Shown here piece after piece: positions 1 through 5,701 of a stretch of 10,034 bases of DNA. Source of the DNA: Clostridiales bacterium. Its GTDB lineage: Bacteria; Bacillota; Clostridia; Oscillospirales; Acutalibacteraceae. Each line of letters begins with the position of its first letter. Position 1 is the first letter of the stretch. Location: contig JAAZFZ010000228.1 in the NCBI GenBank assembly GCA_012511485.1, positions 1 through 10,034 on the forward strand, in the 5' to 3' direction. The notes beneath the pieces are model-generated. The model was not told the origin of the DNA. It ran no database searches and saw nothing but the letters and a program-made list of their open reading frames with translations. The translations under genes and the position numbers were made by a program.

Positions 1-713
1 CCCTTATGTTCCCCGAGAACTCTGCCCTCGGTGTCTATAAAGCTCCCGCTCTCAAAATGCCTGCCCGTGAACTCCTCAATAAATCTTGCATAGTCACCGC
101 CCGGCACAAAGCAGATATCCTGACTGTCATGCTTTTTGGCGTTTATGAATCTGTTTTCGAGTGCAATTTCACGCACCTGTGATTTTTTGAGATTGCCTAA
201 AGGCAGCAGAATTTTTGAAAGCTGCTTTTGCGTCAGGGAATAGAGAACATAGCTCTGGTCCTTTGTCAAATCCAGAGCCTTCTTTAAAAGATATCTGCTC
301 GATTTATTGTCATATTCAATAATTGCATAGTGACCTGTGGCGATAAAGTCAACGCCCATTTGCTCAGCACGGTCAAGGAGCTTTTCAAATTTGATATATC
401 TGTTGCAGTCAATACAGGGGTTGGGCGTTTCGCCCCTTATATATGATTGTGCAAATCTCTCCATAACCTCGCGCCTAAAGCTTTCGGTGAAATTAAGTAC
501 ATAATGCGGAATGTTAAGCCGCTGAGAAACGCTTCGTGCATCCTCCGCATCCGAAAGCGAACAGCAGGTTTTTTCGCCATAAAGCCCAATATCTTCATTT
601 TTATAGAGCTTGAGAGTCACTCCGAAGGCATCATACCCCTGCTTCTTTATCAGGAACGCCGTAACGGAGCTGTCAACCCCTCCGCTCATTGCAACAAGAA
701 CACTTTTCGGCAT
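1..713 (-). CDS. mnmA: tRNA-specific 2-thiouridylase MnmA (C-terminus cut by window edge)
   Basis: MnmA adds sulfur to uridine 34 of the Lys, Glu and Gln tRNAs, using ATP to adenylate the base and persulfide sulfur from a cysteine desulfurase. I translated about 237 residues from the ATG at 713; family members are about 350-370 residues, so the C-terminal domain lies outside the window. Visible motifs are the N-terminal PP-loop SGGVDSS (residues 10-16), TPNPCIDCNRYIKF (96-109) with Cys100 and Cys103, TGHYA (126-130) and the second catalytic cysteine in SQDICFV (Cys201). The start lies 2 bases after the nadA stop, so the two genes are almost certainly cotranscribed and probably translationally coupled. 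The neighbouring iscS is the obvious sulfur donor. Residue 100 is Cys where E. coli MnmA has Asp (NPDVLCN), a common variation in Firmicutes. Confidence 0.95.
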   Translation of the reverse strand, partial: MPKSVLVAMSGGVDSSVTAFLIKKQGYDAFGVTLKLYKNEDIGLYGEKTCCSLSDAEDARSVSQRLNIPHYVLNFTESFRREVMERFAQSYIRGETPNPCIDCNRYIKFEKLLDRAEQMGVDFIATGHYAIIEYDNKSSRYLLKKALDLTKDQSYVLYSLTQKQLSKILLPLGNLKKSQVREIALENRFINAKKHDSQDICFVPGGDYARFIEEFTGRHFESGSFIDTEGRVLGEHK

Positions 714-715
714 TG

Positions 716-1627
716 TTAACCCAACCTTATCATTTCATCAATGCATTTTTTCGCCTTGAGCCTTGTTTGCTCGTCAATGATGATTTCCTCTCCACCCCTG
801 CCCAAAACGCAGTCATAAACATCAATAAGAGTCGTGGATTTCATGTTCTGACACATTAGCTTTTGCGAAAGAAAGAAGAATCTCTTATCGGGGCACTCAT
901 ATTGAAGATGCTCTGCAATACTCACCTCGGTGCCTATAATAAACTCCTTGTTATCAGAGCTTTTGGCAAACTTCATTATTTCGGAGGTCGAGCCGACAAA
1001 ATCGGCATGTCTGACCACCTCAGGCAAACATTCAGGGTGAACGAGCAAAAGTGCGTCAGGGTGAATCTCCTTTGCCTTGACAGCCTCATTTGCCGTAACC
1101 GAGGCGTGAATCGGGCAGCCGCCCTGCAGAATCTTAAAGGTTTTTTCAGGCACCTGCTCAGCCACATATCTGCCGAGGTTGCTGTCTGGAATAAAAAGTA
1201 TTTTATCGTTTTCAATATTCGTAACAATCTTAACAGCGGAGGATGAGGTTACACAGACATCACAGACAGTTTTTAAATCGGTTGTTGTGTTGATATAGGC
1301 AACAACGGTGTAGTCGGGGTACTGCTCCTTGACCATGCTTATCATTTCCTTGTCCATCTGTTCTGCCATGGGGCAGCCGGCAATGGGATTTGCAAGATAA
1401 ACCGTTTTTTGGGGGGAGAGAACCTTAACCGTTTCCGCCATAAAACGCACACCGCACATAATAACATTCTTCTGAGGTGCCTTTTGTGCCATAACACTCA
1501 GTTGAAACGAATCGCCTGAAAAATCGGCAACCTCAAGAATTTCCCTCGCCTGATAGCTGTGAGCAAGAATGCAGATATCCTTTTCCTTTTTAATTCTGAT
1601 TATTTCGTCCTGAATGTCTCTGAGCAT
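716..1627 (-). CDS. nadA: Quinolinate synthase NadA
   Basis: NadA condenses iminoaspartate with dihydroxyacetone phosphate to form quinolinate, the precursor of NAD, in the cytosol. The protein is 303 residues, typical of the short bacterial form. Family motifs are AHSYQ (22-26), GDSFQLS (38-44), CGVRFMAETVK (58-68), FIPDSNLGRYVA (145-156), HPECLPEV (197-204) and GSTSEIM (212-218). The likely [4Fe-4S] ligands are Cys85 (AGCPMA), Cys171 (GGCPIH) and Cys259 (MCQNMK), whose spacing matches the Thermotoga and E. coli enzymes as I remember them. The ATG at 1627 follows a good ribosome binding site (AAGGATAGGTGAT). It starts 29 bases after the iscU stop and sits inside the Fe-S assembly operon. No nadB or nadC is present in the window, so the iminoaspartate source and the next enzyme must be encoded elsewhere. 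Confidence 0.96.
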   Translation of the reverse strand: MLRDIQDEIIRIKKEKDICILAHSYQAREILEVADFSGDSFQLSVMAQKAPQKNVIMCGVRFMAETVKVLSPQKTVYLANPIAGCPMAEQMDKEMISMVKEQYPDYTVVAYINTTTDLKTVCDVCVTSSSAVKIVTNIENDKILFIPDSNLGRYVAEQVPEKTFKILQGGCPIHASVTANEAVKAKEIHPDALLLVHPECLPEVVRHADFVGSTSEIMKFAKSSDNKEFIIGTEVSIAEHLQYECPDKRFFFLSQKLMCQNMKSTTLIDVYDCVLGRGGEEIIIDEQTRLKAKKCIDEMIRLG

Positions 1628-1656
1628 TTTATCACCTATCCTTAATTTTCATTTCC

Positions 1657-2094
1657 CTATTCCCCGGCAATTTTGCAGCTGCCACAGCAACCGTCACAGC
1701 CGAATAATTCCTTGTCATACTCAATTGAGTTCTTGCTATAATAGTTCGCAACAGCCGCCTTGACAGCCTCCTCCGCCAATACGGAGCAGTGAATTTTCGC
1801 CGGGGGCAGGCCGTTTAGAGCCTCAACAACCGCCTTGTTTGTCAACTTCAAAGCTTCCTCTATAGGCTTTCCCTTAATCATTTCGGTTGCCATGGAGCTG
1901 GTTGCAATTGCCGAGGCACATCCGAATGTATTGAACTTTACATCGGATATGATTTCATTGTCAACCTTTATATATATTTTCATAATATCGCCGCATTTGG
2001 CATTGCCGACCTCTCCCACTCCGTCAGCATCTTCAAGCTTGCCGACATTGCGTGGATTTGTGAAGTGATCCATTACTTCCTTACTGTATAGCAT
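1657..2094 (-). CDS. iscU: Fe-S cluster assembly scaffold IscU (NifU N-domain type)
   Basis: IscU is the scaffold on which IscS-derived sulfur and iron are assembled into [2Fe-2S] and [4Fe-4S] clusters before transfer to target proteins. The protein has 145 residues. The three cluster cysteines are present in their usual settings: Cys34 with Asp36 (AKCGD), Cys59 (FGCASAIATSSM) and Cys103 (LPPAKIHCSVLAEEA). The LPPAK segment corresponds to the chaperone-binding LPPVK loop of E. coli IscU, although no hscA or hscB is visible here. After a canonical end near residue 120 comes an extra tail with four closely spaced cysteines (Cys133, 136, 137 and 140), discussed as a finding. The ATG lies inside the end of iscS (14-base overlap), so translation is probably coupled. 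Its ribosome binding site AGAGG is within the iscS coding sequence. Confidence 0.95.
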   Translation of the reverse strand: MLYSKEVMDHFTNPRNVGKLEDADGVGEVGNAKCGDIMKIYIKVDNEIISDVKFNTFGCASAIATSSMATEMIKGKPIEEALKLTNKAVVEALNGLPPAKIHCSVLAEEAVKAAVANYYSKNSIEYDKELFGCDGCCGSCKIAGE

Positions 2095-3286
2095 AGGTAT
2101 TTACCTCTTTCTCTCCTATTTGAATTTTCTCCCATACGGGTGACATTTCCCTGAGCTTTGACACTATCTGCGGAAGAATCTCGGCTATAAAGTCAACTTC
2201 CTGCGAGGTGTTGTTTTCGCTCAGAGATATCCTCAGCGAGCCGTGTGCAATTTCGTGCGGCAGACCCAGTGCAAGCAGCACATGGCTGGGGTCAAGAGAG
2301 CCCGAGGTACACGCCGAGCCTGAGGATGCACAGATGCCCTTCAAATCGAGCATAAGCAGCAGCGATTCCCCTTCAATGCCCTCAAAGCAAAAGCTGATAT
2401 TCCCGGGCAGCCTGTTTTCTCTGTCGCCGTTAAGCCTTGAACGGGGAACCGATGAAAGGATGCTGTCAATAAGCCTATCCCTAAGGGCTGTGACATAAGC
2501 TGCGTTTTTTTCAAGCCCGGAGCAGGCCTCATCGAGTGCGGCAGCAGTTCCGATTATCTGAGGGACATTCTCTGTGCCTGCCCTCTTATTTCTTTCCTGC
2601 GCTCCGCCGAAAATCATGTTGTTGAGAATTATGCCCTTCCTGCAGTACAGACCTCCGATGCCCTTTGGCCCGTGGAATTTATGTGAAGAAAAGGAGAGCA
2701 TATCGATGTTTTCCTTCTCGACATTTATATCAATATGACCTACTGCCTGCACAGCGTCCGTGTGAAAAACAACACCATTCTCCCTGCAGAGCCTGCCGAT
2801 TTCGGCAATAGGCTGAATGGTTCCGATTTCGTTGTTGGCATACATTATTGTGACAAACGCCGTGTCACCCCTTATTGCCTTTTCCACATCACCGACCTTG
2901 ACTATGCCGTTTTCGTTTACATCAATATAAGTAACCTCAAAGCCCTCCTTTTCGAGAGCCTGCAGGGTATGCAAAACGGCATGATGCTCAAATTTTGTGG
3001 ATATTATGTGCCGCTTGCCCCTTTTTTCTCCGTTTTTTGCGCAGGAGCGTATCGCCCAGTTATCCGCCTCAGTCCCGCCGGAGGTGAAGTAGATTTCATT
3101 GCTCCTGCAGCCGAGCCTTTTTGCAATCGTTTCTCTGGCCGCCCTCACCCTTTCGGCAGACCTCTGACCCATTGAGTGGAGGCTTGACGGGTTGCCGTAA
3201 TCCTCTCTCATGCTTTTTTCCATAGCTCCTATAACAGCGCCGCTCATTGCAGTTGTTGCGGCATTGTCAACATAAATCAATTTCAT
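2081..3286 (-). CDS. iscS: Cysteine desulfurase IscS/NifS (class V aminotransferase, group I)
   Basis: This PLP enzyme converts cysteine to alanine and a protein-bound persulfide, the sulfur source for IscU and MnmA. From the ATG at 3286 it is 401 residues. Visible features are the start YVDNAATT (4-11), SGGTEADNWA (69-78), the PLP-stacking His101 in FEHHAVL, Asp177 and Gln180 (HTDAVQAVGH), the Schiff-base lysine Lys203 (SFSSHKFHGPKG) and the catalytic loop SSGSACTSGSLDPSHVL with Cys326. The SGSACTSG loop places it in the IscS/NifS group rather than the SufS group. A GTG two codons upstream (3292) would add Met-Gly; I prefer the ATG because the protein then begins like its relatives, but the ribosome binding site is poor for both. 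It lies third from the sulfur operon's regulator side: directly after iscR, with its own promoter and dyad (see those entries), and overlapping iscU. Confidence 0.95.
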   Translation of the reverse strand: MKLIYVDNAATTAMSGAVIGAMEKSMREDYGNPSSLHSMGQRSAERVRAARETIAKRLGCRSNEIYFTSGGTEADNWAIRSCAKNGEKRGKRHIISTKFEHHAVLHTLQALEKEGFEVTYIDVNENGIVKVGDVEKAIRGDTAFVTIMYANNEIGTIQPIAEIGRLCRENGVVFHTDAVQAVGHIDINVEKENIDMLSFSSHKFHGPKGIGGLYCRKGIILNNMIFGGAQERNKRAGTENVPQIIGTAAALDEACSGLEKNAAYVTALRDRLIDSILSSVPRSRLNGDRENRLPGNISFCFEGIEGESLLLMLDLKGICASSGSACTSGSLDPSHVLLALGLPHEIAHGSLRISLSENNTSQEVDFIAEILPQIVSKLREMSPVWEKIQIGEKEVNTYAIQ

Positions 3287-3311
3287 TCCCACACCAGATT
3301 TCTAATATTCT

Positions 3312-3336
3312 ATACCAATTCCCACTTAAATGGTAT
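3312..3336. promoter_or_regulatory. Dyad symmetry over the iscS transcription start, candidate IscR operator
   Basis: ATACCA at 3312-3317 and TGGTAT at 3331-3336 form a perfect 6-base inverted repeat. Two further complementary pairs lie inside (3319-3320 with 3328-3329), giving a 25-base imperfect palindrome centred at 3324. It begins 6 bases beyond the -10 box of the iscS promoter, so it covers the expected start site, a position suited to repression. Rrf2/IscR proteins bind dyads of about 25 bases as dimers. Binding by this IscR is an inference from position and symmetry. Confidence 0.5.
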
Positions 3337-3342
3337 GTTTTT

Positions 3343-3370
3343 ATTTTATCACATAAAATCCATATGTCAA
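3343..3370 (-). promoter_or_regulatory. Promoter for iscS-iscU-nadA-mnmA
   Basis: On the minus strand a perfect -35 box TTGACA (3370-3365) is followed after 16 bases by TAAAAT (3348-3343), one mismatch from TATAAT. It is preceded by an extended -10 TG (TGaTAAAAT). The -35 box overlaps the TGA stop of iscR, so this promoter lets the four downstream genes be transcribed separately from the regulator. Confidence 0.7.
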
Positions 3371-3801
3371 GAGTCAGAATTTTTCATTTTATTCCTTTTT
3401 GTTTTTTTCATATCCTCAAGTGTGTAATTATCCACATATTCATTTATCACGGCATAAAGCCCCTTCCAGAAATCGAGTGTTAGGCAGGTGTCGCACCTCG
3501 GGCAGGTGTTCTCATCGCCTATCAGGCAGGCTGTCGGTGCAAGCTCACCCTCGGTTATCCTGAGAATTTCGCCGATTGTATATTCATCTGCTCTTCGGGC
3601 AAGCTTATAACCGCCCTGTGCGCCGCGGCTGCTTTTGAGCAGACCTTTACGGCTGAGAAGTGACACAATCTGCTCAAGGTATTTCAATGAAATATCCTGC
3701 CTTGCAGAAACCTCCTTGAGCGAAACATATTCGTCCTTATTATAATCAGAAAGGTCAAGCATTAGCCTTATAGCATATCTTCCCTTAGTAGAAATCTTCA
3801 T
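3367..3801 (-). CDS. iscR: Rrf2-family transcriptional regulator, IscR-like
   Basis: The protein is an Rrf2 winged-helix regulator that probably senses Fe-S cluster status and controls the assembly genes after it. I chose the ATG at 3801 (144 residues, MKISTKGRYA) because it follows a strong site GGAGGTGG 4 bases upstream and matches the standard family start; an upstream ATG at 3852 would add 17 unrelated residues. The winged-helix core covers roughly residues 27-70, with VSLKEVSARQDISLKYLEQI (26-45) and the wing SSRGAQGGYKLAR (57-69). The cluster region has Cys92, Cys100, Cys103 and Cys106, a four-cysteine arrangement differing from the C-X5-C-X5-C spacing plus His of E. coli IscR. It is followed 80 bases later by iscS. 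The C-terminal end is lysine-rich and probably disordered. Confidence 0.92.
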   Translation of the reverse strand: MKISTKGRYAIRLMLDLSDYNKDEYVSLKEVSARQDISLKYLEQIVSLLSRKGLLKSSRGAQGGYKLARRADEYTIGEILRITEGELAPTACLIGDENTCPRCDTCLTLDFWKGLYAVINEYVDNYTLEDMKKTKRNKMKNSDS

Positions 3802-3820
3802 AAAACCACCTCCATACAAG

Positions 3821-3849
3821 ATATTATCACAGGAAAAGCAGATATTCAA
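3821..3849 (-). promoter_or_regulatory. Candidate iscR promoter
   Basis: On the minus strand TTGAAT (3849-3844) and TAATAT (3826-3821) are separated by 17 bases. The -10 is preceded by TG plus one base, as in the iscS promoter, and both share the string TGTGATAA. Transcription would start only about 13 bases before the iscR ATG, just ahead of its ribosome binding site. No dyad like that at iscS is visible here. Confidence 0.4.
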
Positions 3850-3869
3850 CACAGTGTAAACAAGCCTTA

Positions 3870-3898
3870 TTGATTTTTAATATAATTTGAACTAAAAT
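3870..3898 (+). promoter_or_regulatory. Candidate promoter of the PflX-like radical SAM gene
   Basis: TTGATT (3870-3875) is followed after exactly 17 bases by TAAAAT (3893-3898). It points toward the gene starting at 3956 and would give a leader of roughly 50 bases. The surrounding AT-rich sequence also holds a TATAAT at 3881-3886, so the exact choice is uncertain. Confidence 0.4.
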
Positions 3899-3955
3899 AT
3901 ATTATATGTTTTCTGCTTAATAAATCAGAAAAAAGTATGTAAAAAAGGTGAACTG

Positions 3956-4837
3956 ATGGCAGGGTGTAGAGTATGTCCGCGCAGTTGCGGAGTTGACAGA
4001 GCTACTGATAAAAGGGGTTTTTGCTCATGCGGCGAAAATATTAGGATTGCAAGGGCAGCCCTGCATTTCTGGGAGGAGCCGTGCATTAGCGGCACAAACG
4101 GGAGCGGAGCTGTGTTTTTTTCGGGCTGCCCGTTAAAATGCGTCTTTTGTCAGAATGAAAAAATCAGTCGTGGCGGCTTTGGCAGGGAGGTCACGCCGCT
4201 TGAGCTTATGCGGATTTTTGATTCCCTTATCGAACAGGGTGCGCATAACATAAACCTTGTAACGCCGACTCATTTTGCGCCTCAGTTAAAAAAAATATTG
4301 AAGGAATATAAATCTACGGTGCCAATTGTATATAATACAAGTGGGTATGAATCTGTTGAAACATTGAAAAGCCTTGAAGGTCTTATTGATATTTACCTGC
4401 CTGACTTGAAATACTATGACAGTACGGTTTCAGAAAAGTATTCTGCCGCACCGGATTATTTTGAATATGCCTCAAAAGCTGTGCTTGAAATGAGCAGGCA
4501 GGTGAGTAATCTTCAAACAGACGGCAACGGTATTGCTCAAAGGGGTCTTATTATCCGCCACCTGATTCTGCCCGGCAATGTCAGCCAGACATTAAAGCTG
4601 CTCAATTGGATAAGCGATAATCTTTCATTGCAAACAACTGTCAGCCTCATGCGGCAATATACGCCGTACGGAAAAGCAAAGAATATCAGGCCAATTGACA
4701 GACCCCTTTCTGTAAGAGAGTATAAAATTGCACTAAAAGCATTTACGGATCTTGGCTTTGAGTGCGGTTATGTGCAGCGTGAGCGGTGTGCGCAGGAGAA
4801 GTATATCCCGGAATTCAATCTAAAAGGAGTGTTATAA
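3956..4837 (+). CDS. Radical SAM protein, PflX-like (pyruvate formate-lyase activase homologue)
   Basis: This 293-residue protein carries the radical SAM cluster motif CPLKCVFC (Cys58, Cys62, Cys65; CxxxCxxC), followed by QNEKIS, typical of the PflX/COG1313 group related to glycyl-radical-enzyme activases. A separate N-terminal cysteine cluster (Cys4, Cys7, Cys11, Cys23, Cys25; starting CRVCPRSCGVDR) is also characteristic of PflX and may bind metal or a second cluster. SGAVFF (50-55) precedes the SAM motif. LVTPTHF (about 100-106) and YLPDLKYY (about 147-154) mark later strands of the barrel. The ATG follows AAGGTG at 6 bases spacing. It is divergent from iscR and no glycyl-radical enzyme lies beside it, so the substrate is unknown. 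Members of this group are often annotated as a formate-lyase activating enzyme without proof. Confidence 0.88.
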   Translation: MAGCRVCPRSCGVDRATDKRGFCSCGENIRIARAALHFWEEPCISGTNGSGAVFFSGCPLKCVFCQNEKISRGGFGREVTPLELMRIFDSLIEQGAHNINLVTPTHFAPQLKKILKEYKSTVPIVYNTSGYESVETLKSLEGLIDIYLPDLKYYDSTVSEKYSAAPDYFEYASKAVLEMSRQVSNLQTDGNGIAQRGLIIRHLILPGNVSQTLKLLNWISDNLSLQTTVSLMRQYTPYGKAKNIRPIDRPLSVREYKIALKAFTDLGFECGYVQRERCAQEKYIPEFNLKGVL

Positions 4838-4866
4838 TAGGCGATATTTTGCTATTTTTATTATTT
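4836..4866 (+). terminator. Weak candidate terminator after the PflX-like gene
   Basis: AATAG(G)C at 4836-4842 can pair with GCTATT at 4851-4856 around an 8-base loop with one bulged G, followed by a T-rich stretch (TTTATTATTT). The stem is short and AT-rich and includes the gene's stop codon, so termination is doubtful. Confidence 0.3.
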
Positions 4867-4901
4867 GTTAGAAAAAAAATTATAAAAACTCAAAAAAAAT
4901 A

Positions 4902-4930
4902 TTGACAAAACCAATTTTGTAGATTATGAT
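4902..4930 (+). promoter_or_regulatory. Near-consensus promoter of the sigma factor gene
   Basis: A perfect -35 TTGACA (4902-4907) and TATGAT (4925-4930, one mismatch) are separated by the ideal 17 bases. Transcription should start near 4937, about 30 bases before the ATG at 4967. It resembles a housekeeping sigma-A promoter. Confidence 0.8.
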
Positions 4931-4966
4931 GGATAGGCATTAGTAGTATCCCTTGTGAGGTGGCTT

Positions 4967-5626
4967 ATGAACAAATCTGCTGTTCTGCAGAGCAGCAATA
5001 GCAACGGTGACGAAGAGCTTGTTTTACTCGCCCGCAGTGGTGACGACAGTTCCATGGCTGCCCTCATTGCACGCATTGCCCCTTTGGTTAAATCCCGTGC
5101 CGCTTGTGTTTACGGCTCAGGCATTGAGCCGGACGATTTGGCTCAGGAGGGGATGATGGGTTTTCTTGATGCGGTCAATAGCTTCAGAGTTGACGGGGGC
5201 GCAAGCTTCAGGACATATGCCGTCACCTGTATTGATCACCGCATTGCCTCAGCCCTCAGGCGTCAGTCAAGGGGTAAGGATATTCCAATTAATTCTTTTA
5301 TCTCTATAAATCAAGACGGTGTCGATATTGAAGCCGTCGGAGCAGACCCTCAGGAGATTGTCTCTCGTAAGGAGGAAACAGCCCGACTTAACCGGATTTT
5401 GGACGAGTTGCTGTCTGGCCTTGAGCGCAGGGTTATTTATTATTACCTTGCCGGGCAGAGTTATGAGCAGATAGCCAAAAGTCTCAATATTACGGCAAAG
5501 GCTGTTGACAATGCTTTGCAGCGCATTAAAAAAGCTACGAGCGTTGGGCGGATAGTTTGCTTGTTTTATTATAATCTCATTGATAATATGCCCATGTTAA
5601 TATGCCCACGTAGCTCAAGCAAGTAG
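4967..5626 (+). CDS. RNA polymerase sigma-70 family factor, SigH-like
   Basis: The 219-residue protein is close in length to Bacillus SigH (about 218) and shares its layout. Residues 15-50 form region 1.2/2.1, DDLAQEGMMGFLDAVNSF (56-73) is the core-binding region 2.2, FRTYAVTCIDHRIASALRRQ (81-100) covers 2.3-2.4 and IPINSFIS (106-113) matches the SigH segment IPLNSY. Region 4 spans LLSGLERRVIYYYLAGQSYE (148-167) and the recognition helix ending DNALQRIKKA (181-190). I chose the ATG at 4967 because GAGGTGG lies just upstream; a GTG at 4955 lies before this site. The last 29 residues are unlike any SigH end and run into a tRNA-like element; one frame over, the sequence encodes a more natural end (KLRALGG then stop at 5553-5555), so the 3' end may be shifted. 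The targets are not known from the sequence. Confidence 0.85.
   Translation: MNKSAVLQSSNSNGDEELVLLARSGDDSSMAALIARIAPLVKSRAACVYGSGIEPDDLAQEGMMGFLDAVNSFRVDGGASFRTYAVTCIDHRIASALRRQSRGKDIPINSFISINQDGVDIEAVGADPQEIVSRKEETARLNRILDELLSGLERRVIYYYLAGQSYEQIAKSLNITAKAVDNALQRIKKATSVGRIVCLFYYNLIDNMPMLICPRSSSK
5584..5611 (+). repeat. 14-base tandem duplication before the tRNA-like element
   Basis: TAATATGCCCATGT (5584-5597) is followed directly by TAATATGCCCACGT (5598-5611), differing at one base. The second copy contains the presumed 5' acceptor strand of the tRNA-like element (from 5603), so the first copy is a duplicate of that end. Confidence 0.75.
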
Positions 5627-5670
5627 AGCGTTGTTAAACCAAAGGTGTCGGTGCGATTCCGTCCAGGGCA
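5603..5670 (+). pseudogene. Degenerate tRNA(Asn)-like element (probable tRNA relic)
   Basis: Parts of a tRNA cloverleaf are readable in order. TGCCC (5603-5607) pairs with GGGCA (5666-5670) as the acceptor end. TA then GCTC/GAGC (5613-5616, 5626-5629) form a perfect D stem. TTGTTAA (5631-5637) is a textbook anticodon loop with GTT for Asn. A 4-base variable loop (AGGT) follows, then a T stem GTCGG/CCGTC with 4 of 5 pairs (5647-5651, 5659-5663) around the loop TGCGATT. Against a working tRNA, the 5' half of the anticodon stem is missing, two acceptor pairs are mismatched, D-loop GG is absent and the near-invariant second T of the T loop is G. It overlaps the sigma factor's current reading frame. 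No CCA is encoded. Confidence 0.45.
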
Positions 5671-5701
5671 AATACTATATTTTTCAAGCGAGGTAACCAA
5701 A

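Noticed and set aside
447..1246. Plus-strand open frames (447-719 and 863-1246) opposite mnmA and nadA
   Set aside because: They lie antisense to genes with clear family motifs, have no ribosome binding site and encode low-complexity unrelated peptides.
3802..3852. Longer IscR starting at 3852
   Set aside because: The extra 17 residues are outside the family and include the GGAGGTGG binding site that serves the ATG at 3801.
5528..5534. AAAAAAG as a dnaX-type -1 frameshift signal in the sigma factor gene
   Set aside because: The heptamer is not in the required phase, and the -1 frame does not give a SigH-like end; the +1 (or -2) frame does.
5645..5701. N-terminal extension of the zinc-ribbon protein starting with GTG at 5645
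   Set aside because: The added residues (SVRFRPG) are the typical false translation of a tRNA T arm; the ATG at 5702 has a ribosome binding site and begins the conserved domain.
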